Positions 1 to 5,966 of a DNA stretch of 6,703 nucleotides are shown here, piece by piece. Each line of letters starts with the position of its first letter. Position 1 is the stretch's first letter. The stretch comes from CAYVBN01 sp964538565 (GTDB taxonomy: Bacteria > Pseudomonadota > Alphaproteobacteria > Rhizobiales > Xanthobacteraceae), in NCBI GenBank assembly GCA_964538565.1, contig CAZIGW010000310.1:1-6703 (forward strand), read 5' to 3'. Under the pieces are notes generated by a model. That model made no database searches. It saw only the letters and a list, made by a program, of their open reading frames with translations, and was not told where the DNA came from. A program made the translations under genes and the position numbers.

Positions 1-211
1 AGGCAAAGACGTTGAGCAGAGCGACCTGTCCATCGAGGTCGCGGCTCGACAGCCCCGGACCCCTGCCGTCGAGCCCCGGCAGGACGAAAACGGGCGCCGG
101 CTGGTCGATGAGCGTGGACGGAAGCTTGTGCGGATCGTTGCGCAGGCTCAGCCCCAGGCCCGTCGAGAGGGCCGCGAAAACGCAAAGCGGAGCGAGGCGC
201 GCAAGTCGCAT
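1..211 (-). CDS. ccmG: CcmG/DsbE thiol:disulfide oxidoreductase, N-terminal fragment (cut by window edge)
   Basis: Only the first 70 codons lie in the window. The reading begins MRLARLAPLCVF, a short basic start followed by a hydrophobic stretch (about residues 5-22) that would be a signal anchor. It continues with the CcmG-type segment DPHKLPSTLIDQPAPVF, then a LPGLDG stretch, and ends at ALLNVFA. In this family that point lies just before the WCxxC active site, so the redox cysteines fall outside the window. CcmG is a membrane-anchored periplasmic thioredoxin-like protein that reduces apocytochrome c cysteines before heme attachment. The ATG at 209-211 is supported by AGGA at 218-221 with a 6-nt spacer. 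That AGGA overlaps the ccmF stop codon, which implies coupled expression. Family recognition rests on the N-terminal signature alone. A related TlpA/ResA-type thioredoxin is the main alternative, but the position after ccmF favours CcmG. Confidence 0.9.
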   Translation of the reverse strand, partial: MRLARLAPLCVFAALSTGLGLSLRNDPHKLPSTLIDQPAPVFVLPGLDGRGPGLSSRDLDGQVALLNVFA

Positions 212-217
212 CGTGGT

Positions 218-221
218 TCCT
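218..221 (-). promoter_or_regulatory. Ribosome binding site of ccmG overlapping the ccmF stop
   Basis: On the minus strand AGGA lies 6 nt before the ccmG ATG (209-211). Its first two bases are the last two of the ccmF TAG (220-222). Ribosomes finishing ccmF would be placed directly at the ccmG start, so translational coupling is likely. Confidence 0.7.
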
Positions 222-2202
222 ATTCGGCCGGCACGGCGACCGCCGCGCGAGGCACGCGTTGCGGCACGCCGACGCGCAGGCGCCGGTCCGACAGCGACAC
301 GAACCCGCCGAACGCCATCGTCAGGGTGCCGAGCCAGATCCACGGCGCGAACGGGTGATAATAGAAGCGCACGGCCCATGCGCCCTTCCCGTCCGGCTCC
401 CCGAGCGTCACATAGAGATTGGAGATCAGGTTGGTGTGGATGCCGGCCGCGGTGGTCTGCTGCTGGCGCACCGGATAGAACCGCTGCTCGCTCGCGAGCC
501 GCGTAACCGCGTGGCCGTCAAGCGAGATATCGAAGATCGCGCGATCCGCCTCGTAGTTGGGCCCGGCCGCCCTGCCGACCGAGGCCAACCGCAGATCGTA
601 GCCGGAAAGATGCAGGCTCTGGCCCGGCCGCATCATGTCGATCTTCTCGGTGGCCCATGCGGACATTCCGGTGATGCCGGCGACCGCGATCCCCATGCCG
701 GCGTGCGCGATCACCAGTCCGTAGATGGCGCGCGGCGTGCTGCGCAGAAGGTCGAGCGAAGCCGTCCAGGGAACGCTGCCGAGCCGCACGCGGTGCGCGA
801 GGATCATCAACGAGCCCACGACCAGCCACACCGCGATGCCCATGAAGACGGCGGCGATGAGGTTGCGGCCGAGGGCAAGCGACAGGACGAGCACGACGAG
901 AAGCGCGTTGAGGGTGACGGGCCGCAGCAGCTTTTTCAACGCCGCCTGGATGTCGTCGCGCTTCCACTTGAGCGCCGGCCCGATCGCCATGGCGAGAAGC
1001 AGAACCGTCATGATCGGCACGAAGGTCACGTTGTAGTAAGGCGGTCCGACCGAGATCTTGTCGCTGGTGGCGAGGTCGACGATCAGCGGATAGAAGGTCC
1101 CCAGAAATACCGTCGCGGCCGCAACGCTCAGCAGCAGGTTGTTGAGCGTCAGGCTTCCTTCGCGGCTCACGGGCGCGAACGGCGCGCCGTACTTGAGGCT
1201 GTTCATGCGATAGGCGTAGAGCGTCAGCGCTCCGCCGGTCGTCAACACCAGAAGGGCCAGGATGAACACGCCGCGCGCCGGATCCTGCGCGAAGGCATGC
1301 ACGCTCGTCAGCACGCCCGAACGCACGAGAAACGTGCCGATCAGGCTGAGCGAGAACGTCACGATGCCGAGAAGGATGGTCCAGCTGACGAGCGCGCTGC
1401 GCCGTTCGACGACGAGAGCCGAATGCAGGAGCGCGGTGCCGGCGAGCCAGGGCATGAACGACGCGTTCTCGACCGGGTCCCAGAACCACCAGCCGCCCCA
1501 GCCGAGCGTGTAGTAGGCCCACGCGCTGCCGAGAGTGATGCCGATGGTGAGAAAGCACCAGGCGGCCAGCACCCACGGCCTCACCCAGCGCGCCCAGCAG
1601 GCGTCGACCTTGCCTTCGATCAACGCTGCGATCGAGAAGGAAAACGCCATCGAGAAGCCGACATAGCCGAGGTAAAGGAACGGCGGATGAAACGCGAGGC
1701 CGGGGTCCTGCAGGATCGGATTGAGCCCGTTGCCGTCCGCCGGCGCCGGATCAAGACGTGCGAACGGGTCGGAGGTGAAGACGATGAAGGCAAGAAAGCC
1801 GAGCGCGATCATGCCCTGGACCGCGAGCGCGTTGGTGCGCAGCCGGTCCGGCAGATGCCGGCCGAACAGCACGACGGCGGCGCCGAACACCGACAGGATG
1901 AGAACCCACAGCAGCATGGAGCCTTCGTGGTTGCCCCATACGCCGGCGACCTTGTAGAGCATCGGCTTCGTCGTGTGCGAATTGGCGGCGACGACCTGGA
2001 CGGAGAAGTCGGAGACGACGAACGCGTGAACCAGGAGGCCGAACGCCGCCGCCACGAACACAAATTGTCCGATCGCCGTCTGTTCGGCGAAGACTGCAAA
2101 TGCCCGGTCTTGACGGCGCGCGGCGAACAGGGGCACGACGGATTGCGCCGCCGCGATGAGCATGGCGAGGATGAGCGCGAAATGTCCGATTTCCGGTGCC
2201 AT
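220..2202 (-). CDS. ccmF: CcmF, cytochrome c heme lyase subunit (System I)
   Basis: The 660-residue polytopic inner-membrane protein has the usual CcmF length. CcmF takes heme from holo-CcmE and, with CcmH, joins it to reduced apocytochrome c in the periplasm. Visible signatures are GVWGNHEGSMLLWV (residues 87-100), FHPPFLYLGYVGF (171-183) and the tryptophan-rich heme-handling loop WGGWWFWDPVENASFMPW (235-252). The four conserved histidines are present at the expected places: H172 and H302 (periplasmic, holo-CcmE heme) and H260 and H500 (transmembrane b heme). A periplasmic domain lies between about 518 and 612, followed by a last membrane segment (WIWLGTLTMAFGGF). An in-frame TGA at 2209-2211 rules out any start upstream of the ATG at 2200-2202. 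GGGGAG at 2213-2218 is a usable but slightly distant Shine-Dalgarno. No ccmE precedes it: hemA does. The gene looks intact, and nonfunction is not suggested. Confidence 0.97.
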   Translation of the reverse strand: MAPEIGHFALILAMLIAAAQSVVPLFAARRQDRAFAVFAEQTAIGQFVFVAAAFGLLVHAFVVSDFSVQVVAANSHTTKPMLYKVAGVWGNHEGSMLLWVLILSVFGAAVVLFGRHLPDRLRTNALAVQGMIALGFLAFIVFTSDPFARLDPAPADGNGLNPILQDPGLAFHPPFLYLGYVGFSMAFSFSIAALIEGKVDACWARWVRPWVLAAWCFLTIGITLGSAWAYYTLGWGGWWFWDPVENASFMPWLAGTALLHSALVVERRSALVSWTILLGIVTFSLSLIGTFLVRSGVLTSVHAFAQDPARGVFILALLVLTTGGALTLYAYRMNSLKYGAPFAPVSREGSLTLNNLLLSVAAATVFLGTFYPLIVDLATSDKISVGPPYYNVTFVPIMTVLLLAMAIGPALKWKRDDIQAALKKLLRPVTLNALLVVLVLSLALGRNLIAAVFMGIAVWLVVGSLMILAHRVRLGSVPWTASLDLLRSTPRAIYGLVIAHAGMGIAVAGITGMSAWATEKIDMMRPGQSLHLSGYDLRLASVGRAAGPNYEADRAIFDISLDGHAVTRLASEQRFYPVRQQQTTAAGIHTNLISNLYVTLGEPDGKGAWAVRFYYHPFAPWIWLGTLTMAFGGFVSLSDRRLRVGVPQRVPRAAVAVPAE

Positions 2203-2328
2203 CGCCTGTCAGCTCCCCTTCCCCACGGCTTCCGGCCGGCGACCGGCGTCGGCAACGCTTATCTGCCCAGATTGTGACCGAGGTTCGATCAAGGCCCGCT
2301 CCTGCGCGCGAATTCACGATGTGGCATG
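2203..2328 (-). other. 126-nt gap between hemA and ccmF, no clear control element
   Basis: This stretch holds the ccmF Shine-Dalgarno (GGGGAG at 2213-2218). It also holds a minor 5-bp GC hairpin (2235-2247, 3-nt loop) without a following T-run, so I do not call a terminator. A TTGATC hexamer (minus strand, 2287-2292) could serve as a -35 box, but no -10 box sits at normal spacing. The gap is the most likely place for an internal promoter if ccmFG are expressed independently of hemA. No ccmE or other gene remnant is recognisable here. Confidence 0.4.
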
Positions 2329-3570
2329 TCAGGCCACCTCGTCGAGGTCGCGCTGCTCCCGGCTCCAGACGTCCACCAACGCCAGCACGAGCTGGCGAAC
2401 GAGCGCGTTGTTGTGCAGGGGCGATGGCGTGAGCCGCAGCCGCTCCGTTCCTTTCGGGACCGTCGGATAGTTGATGGGCTGGACGTAGAGTCCGTGATCC
2501 AGCATCAACCGGTCGCAGATCCGCTTGGCCCGCACCGGGCAGCCGACGAGCAACGGCACGATGTGCGTTTCGCTCGGCATGACCGGCAGGCCGACAGCCT
2601 TCAGCGCCGCTTTCAAGCGATGCGCGCGATCCTGCAGTTGCTGACGGATTTCCCGGTGATCCCTCACATACCGCACGCTGGCGAGCGCCGCGCCGACGAT
2701 CGCGGGCGGTAACGACGTCGTAAAGATGAATCCCGGCGCCCAGCTCCGCACGGCGTCGACGAGCGCCGTCGATCCGGCGATGTAGCCGCCCATGCAGCCG
2801 AACGCCTTGGCCAGGGTCCCCTCGATGACGGTGATGCGGTGCGCCTGACCATCGCGTTCGCTGACCCCGCCGCCATGCTCGCCATACAATCCGACGGCGT
2901 GCACCTCGTCGAGGTAGGTCATGGCACCGTACTTTTCAGCCAGATCGCAGATGGCGGCGATCGGCGCGACATCGCCGTCCATCGAATACACGCTTTGGAA
3001 CGCAATCAGTTTCGGCCGCGCGCGACCGGCATCGCGCAGAAGCGCCTCGAGGTGATCGAGGTCGTTGTGCCGGAAGATCCGCCGCTCGCACTTCGACTGG
3101 CGGATACCGTCGATCATCGACGCGTGATTGCGCTCGTCGGAAAAGATCACGCAGTCGGGCACCAGCCGGGAAACGACCGCCAGCGTTGCGGAATTCGAGA
3201 TGTAGCCCGAGGTGAACAGCAGCGCCGCCTCCTTGCCGTGCAGCGCGGCGAGCTCGCGTTCGAGCTCGACATGGAGATGATGCGTGCCAGAAATATTGCG
3301 CGTCCCGCCGGAACCGGCGCCCATGTCGCGCGCGGCGTCGCACAGGGCGTCGAGCACCGCCGGATTCTGTCCCTGGCCGAGGTAGTCGTTGGAGCACCAG
3401 ACGACGACTCGATCCGGTCCGGGCCCGTGATTTTGCGCGAACGGAAAGTCTCCGACGAGGCGCTCGAGATCGGCAAATACCCGATACCGCCCCTCCTCGC
3501 GGATGGACTCCACCGCATCGGCGAACATGGCTTCGTAGTTTGGCAGTGCAATCAATTGCGTGTTTTCCAT
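2329..3570 (-). CDS. hemA: 5-aminolevulinate synthase (ALAS, EC 2.3.1.37)
   Basis: This cytoplasmic PLP enzyme condenses glycine with succinyl-CoA to 5-aminolevulinate, the first committed step of heme synthesis by the C4 (Shemin) route. The 413 residues compare with roughly 400-410 in characterised alphaproteobacterial enzymes. Motifs in order are EGRYRVFADLER (26-37), VWCSNDYLGQGQ (57-68), GAGSGGTRNISGTHH (84-98), the PLP-stacking H149 in SDERNHASMIDGIR, SVYSMDGDVAP (193-203), DEVHAVGLYG (221-230; D221 and H224 contact PLP), the Schiff-base lysine K255 in GTLAKAFG, APGFIFTTSLPPA (278-290), QPINYPTVPKGTERLR (364-379). The ATG at 3568-3570 is chosen because GGGAGG lies 6 nt upstream. The open frame runs up to 3717, but that would overlap the preceding gene and add 49 non-homologous residues. 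It follows the barrel gene by 68 nt and precedes ccmF, placing heme synthesis between a cytochrome locus and heme attachment. An extra short N-terminus and several changed positions relative to housekeeping HemA may indicate a second, dedicated copy. Confidence 0.96.
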   Translation of the reverse strand: MENTQLIALPNYEAMFADAVESIREEGRYRVFADLERLVGDFPFAQNHGPGPDRVVVWCSNDYLGQGQNPAVLDALCDAARDMGAGSGGTRNISGTHHLHVELERELAALHGKEAALLFTSGYISNSATLAVVSRLVPDCVIFSDERNHASMIDGIRQSKCERRIFRHNDLDHLEALLRDAGRARPKLIAFQSVYSMDGDVAPIAAICDLAEKYGAMTYLDEVHAVGLYGEHGGGVSERDGQAHRITVIEGTLAKAFGCMGGYIAGSTALVDAVRSWAPGFIFTTSLPPAIVGAALASVRYVRDHREIRQQLQDRAHRLKAALKAVGLPVMPSETHIVPLLVGCPVRAKRICDRLMLDHGLYVQPINYPTVPKGTERLRLTPSPLHNNALVRQLVLALVDVWSREQRDLDEVA

Positions 3571-3576
3571 TTTGCG

Positions 3577-3582
3577 CCTCCC
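3577..3582 (-). promoter_or_regulatory. Ribosome binding site that fixes the hemA start
   Basis: GGGAGG on the minus strand is 6 nt upstream of the ATG at 3568-3570. This is near-ideal spacing and argues against the longer in-frame start at 3717. Confidence 0.8.
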
Positions 3583-3638
3583 AGACGCCCAAACCCTTCG
3601 ACCTGGTGTTCCGATATGCAGTTCAGGCGTCCTCGGCC

Positions 3639-5966
3639 CTAGCGACAGTTCACGCCCGCGCCGCATTTTCCGTTCGCCTCGCCGATCATCCGGCAGGTCG
3701 GCCACGGGAACAGACATTTCGACTTGCCGTCAGCGTAGAAGTCGTAGCGGGCGCCGACGGTGATGAAGAGCTCGTTGGAGTTCGTCTGCACGCCCGACTG
3801 CTTGTTCTGGGTCCACGTGTCGCCGATCTCGAGTTCGAAGCTCAGATCCTTGGTCCAGTAGTAGTCAAACAGCACCGATGGCAGCACCGTGTACTCCGTC
3901 AGATCGGTACTCTTGCCGGCGCGGTACCCGAGCCTTAGCCGCGGGCTGATGCGGAAGTCGCTGAACAGGGGAAACCGAGTGTTGAAATCGAGCACGTAAA
4001 GATGCGAATCGGAGAGATCCGCGTAGCGCAGCCCGGTGATGAAGATGTCGCCGTCCTTGAAGATGTTCGAACCGATCAACTGGGCCGAGTAGTACCATTC
4101 CGTTCCGATCGGCGGCGTCGCGTCGACGCCGCCCGACGCGATCGTCCCGGACACATCGACGGCCGTGGCGTCGAAACTGACCTGCAGCTTGTCCGTGATC
4201 GGCCGCGAATAGCCGAGCATGGCGGAACGATAGGTCGCGGTGCGATCGATCGCCAGCTGGTCGATCTGCTGCTCGGTGTTGAGCTTGAGCATGTCGAACA
4301 GCGTCAGGAACGGTTGCCCCTGCAGCGCGTTCCAGGCGGTCAGGAACGGCGTCTTGCGATAGTCGGCCTCGCCGTAGATCGTCGATTTGTCGAACAGGGT
4401 CCAAGAGCCGGAAAAGATCGCCGCATTGAGCTGCTGAAAGTGCAGGTCGTAGTCGACGGTGCCGAACAGCGACTTGTTCGGGTCGAAGTAGCGCATTTCC
4501 GCGCCGACCGCCTGGCGATCGATCAGCGAACGCGCCTGCTGCTGGATGGCGTAGAGCGAGGTTTCGACCCCGCCGAGGAACGGTCCGAAGTCGACGCTGG
4601 CGCCGTAGAAGAGCTTTTCGTTCTTGAACGGCGTGTCGAACCGGCTGTCGACCGGCGCTCCCCCGACCAGGTTGAACCGCATCGACGGATTGGCGCGCCA
4701 GCTCACGAGCCCGCCGTCGAAGCGTCCGAGCACGCCGCCGGTGTTGCGCGTCTGGCGTCCGATGCGGCCCATCAGGTCGATCTGCGTCAGCGTCGTCTCC
4801 GAATAGAACGCCGCGATCCCCAGCACGTCGGTCGGATCGCCCGCGAAACTGTGCTCCTCCGTCCCGGAAAACCGGAACTTCGACTTCAGCGTGTCGTCGC
4901 TGTAGGTCGCGAACAGGTCGAGGCTGGTGAGAAGCTGGTTCTGGTGGACGCGGTGGGCATCCTTGTCGTCGTTCGGATTGGGAGCGATCGAGGGATCCTT
5001 GGCGGTCTCGAAGCTGTCGTCGCGGATGTAGAACTGCGAGGCGCTGCCCGACAGGCTCCACGTCGGCGCGCCCGTCTCAAGCGGCGGCGCCTTCACGGGC
5101 CGGAGCGGCTCGGGCGGCGGCTCGCCCGGGGCCGAGAGTCCGCCGATTCCGGCGAGTCGTTCGCGCACGCGATCATGGCCCTCGCCTTTCGGATAGCGAT
5201 GCAAATAGTCATCGTACTCGGCACGGGCGTCCGCGATCCGTCCCATCTTCTGATAGGTCACTCCGAGGAATTCCTCGGCTTCCGCGCTGTATTTGTTCGG
5301 CGGGAGGCGAAGCACCTTGGTGAACAGGGCGGCGGCCCCGTTGAAGTTTCCCTTCTTGAGCGCGGCCCGCGCCTCGTCCATGGCGGCCCCGGCGGCTCGC
5401 AGATCCGCGGGTGTGGGCGGTCGGGCGGAAGCATCCGGCGGATAGATGACCGCTCCCGCGGTCGGCAACGGGGCGAGATCGCTCGGCAGTTCCGGCTTGC
5501 ATGAAGGCGACAGCCTGGTGCCGGCGATCGCCACCAGGATGCTCTCGAATTCCCCGCTTTGCCCCACCTGGTAGCTGACGGGATGCTCGAACTGGATCCT
5601 GACCACCGGATTGATCGGCTGATCGGCCTCGAACGTGATCGCCTTGATGAATGCGAGCTTCCCGTCCGGCACGCGGATCGCCTCGCGCCGCACGCGCGTC
5701 AGCGCGGCCGCGACCGCGCTATCGATCGGCCGAAGAACGATCCTGAGCTCGTCGCTGCGCTCGAGCGGAAAATGGCTGGCGTAGCGAACGCGGAAATTGA
5801 AATCGACCTTCAGGATGATGCAGCTCTTGCGCGTAATCAATTGCGCACCTGCGACCGCCTGGTCGAGCACGGGCTCGGCGAAGGCCGGGTGCGCCACGAA
5901 CGAGGTCGCGAGCAACAACGCTACGAACGCGACAAACCAACAGTGACGGACCACACGCAACCCCAT
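3639..5966 (-). CDS. Secreted TPR / outer-membrane beta-barrel protein, putative porin partner of the multiheme cytochrome
   Basis: No named family is recognised. The 775-residue product starts with MGLRVVRHCWF and a hydrophobic core, with a likely signal peptidase I site after HPAFA (cleavage near residue 30). Residues 36-158 form a beta-rich domain bracketed by C49 and C156, faintly like AMIN domains. Residues 195-273 carry TPR-type helices (GNFNGAAALFTKVLRL, FLGVTYQKMGRIADARAEYD). A proline-rich linker follows (about 279-302). Residues 304-743 show alternating polar/hydrophobic strands rich in Tyr, Phe and Gly, as in outer-membrane barrels, with the porin-like phrase GRIGRQTRNTGGVLGRFDG and a last strand LFITVGARYDF. 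After this strand comes a 32-residue tail with four Cys. The start at 5964-5966 is preferred: AGGAGG lies 6 nt upstream and the ATG overlaps the cytochrome stop. The TPR-plus-barrel layout recalls BcsC/PgaA-type exporters. The cytochrome neighbour suggests an electron conduit instead, by inference only. Confidence 0.83.
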   Translation of the reverse strand: MGLRVVRHCWFVAFVALLLATSFVAHPAFAEPVLDQAVAGAQLITRKSCIILKVDFNFRVRYASHFPLERSDELRIVLRPIDSAVAAALTRVRREAIRVPDGKLAFIKAITFEADQPINPVVRIQFEHPVSYQVGQSGEFESILVAIAGTRLSPSCKPELPSDLAPLPTAGAVIYPPDASARPPTPADLRAAGAAMDEARAALKKGNFNGAAALFTKVLRLPPNKYSAEAEEFLGVTYQKMGRIADARAEYDDYLHRYPKGEGHDRVRERLAGIGGLSAPGEPPPEPLRPVKAPPLETGAPTWSLSGSASQFYIRDDSFETAKDPSIAPNPNDDKDAHRVHQNQLLTSLDLFATYSDDTLKSKFRFSGTEEHSFAGDPTDVLGIAAFYSETTLTQIDLMGRIGRQTRNTGGVLGRFDGGLVSWRANPSMRFNLVGGAPVDSRFDTPFKNEKLFYGASVDFGPFLGGVETSLYAIQQQARSLIDRQAVGAEMRYFDPNKSLFGTVDYDLHFQQLNAAIFSGSWTLFDKSTIYGEADYRKTPFLTAWNALQGQPFLTLFDMLKLNTEQQIDQLAIDRTATYRSAMLGYSRPITDKLQVSFDATAVDVSGTIASGGVDATPPIGTEWYYSAQLIGSNIFKDGDIFITGLRYADLSDSHLYVLDFNTRFPLFSDFRISPRLRLGYRAGKSTDLTEYTVLPSVLFDYYWTKDLSFELEIGDTWTQNKQSGVQTNSNELFITVGARYDFYADGKSKCLFPWPTCRMIGEANGKCGAGVNCR

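Noticed and set aside
2235..2247. GC hairpin in the hemA-ccmF gap as a terminator
   Set aside because: The stem is only 5 bp with a 3-nt loop and no T-run follows on the minus strand.
259..2277. Long plus-strand open frame (672 codons) opposite ccmF
   Set aside because: The translation is Arg/His/Glu-rich with no recognisable family and lies antisense to a clearly conserved gene. In high-GC DNA, third-position bias keeps antisense frames open.
2209..2292. 27-codon TTG-start frame with AGGAG 6 nt upstream, ending just before ccmF in the same frame
   Set aside because: The spacing is attractive for a leader peptide, but a start of this kind is easily met by chance, the peptide shows no features, and nothing supports its expression. 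Conservation in related loci would be needed.
3583..3631. GACGCC / GGCGTC inverted pair upstream of hemA as an operator or attenuator
   Set aside because: It is only six matched bases with a long interval, which is expected by chance at this GC content.
2839..3642. Plus-strand open frame of 267 codons opposite hemA
   Set aside because: It is antisense to a fully conserved ALAS and has no ribosome binding site or family signature that I can see.
3571..3717. N-terminal extension of HemA to an upstream ATG
   Set aside because: The added 49 residues are Arg-rich and unlike ALAS, they overlap the end of the barrel gene, and GGGAGG sits at ideal distance from the ATG at 3570.
3738..5057. Identification of the barrel as MtrB or PioB
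   Set aside because: I see no family-specific motif, and the TPR front end and Cys tail do not fit. Only the general outer-membrane barrel pattern is supported.
4002..5504. Plus-strand open frame of 500 codons opposite the barrel gene
   Set aside because: Composition is that of an antisense shadow (Arg, Val, Glu repeats, no domains). The minus strand has a signal peptide, TPR and strand pattern with a proper ribosome binding site.
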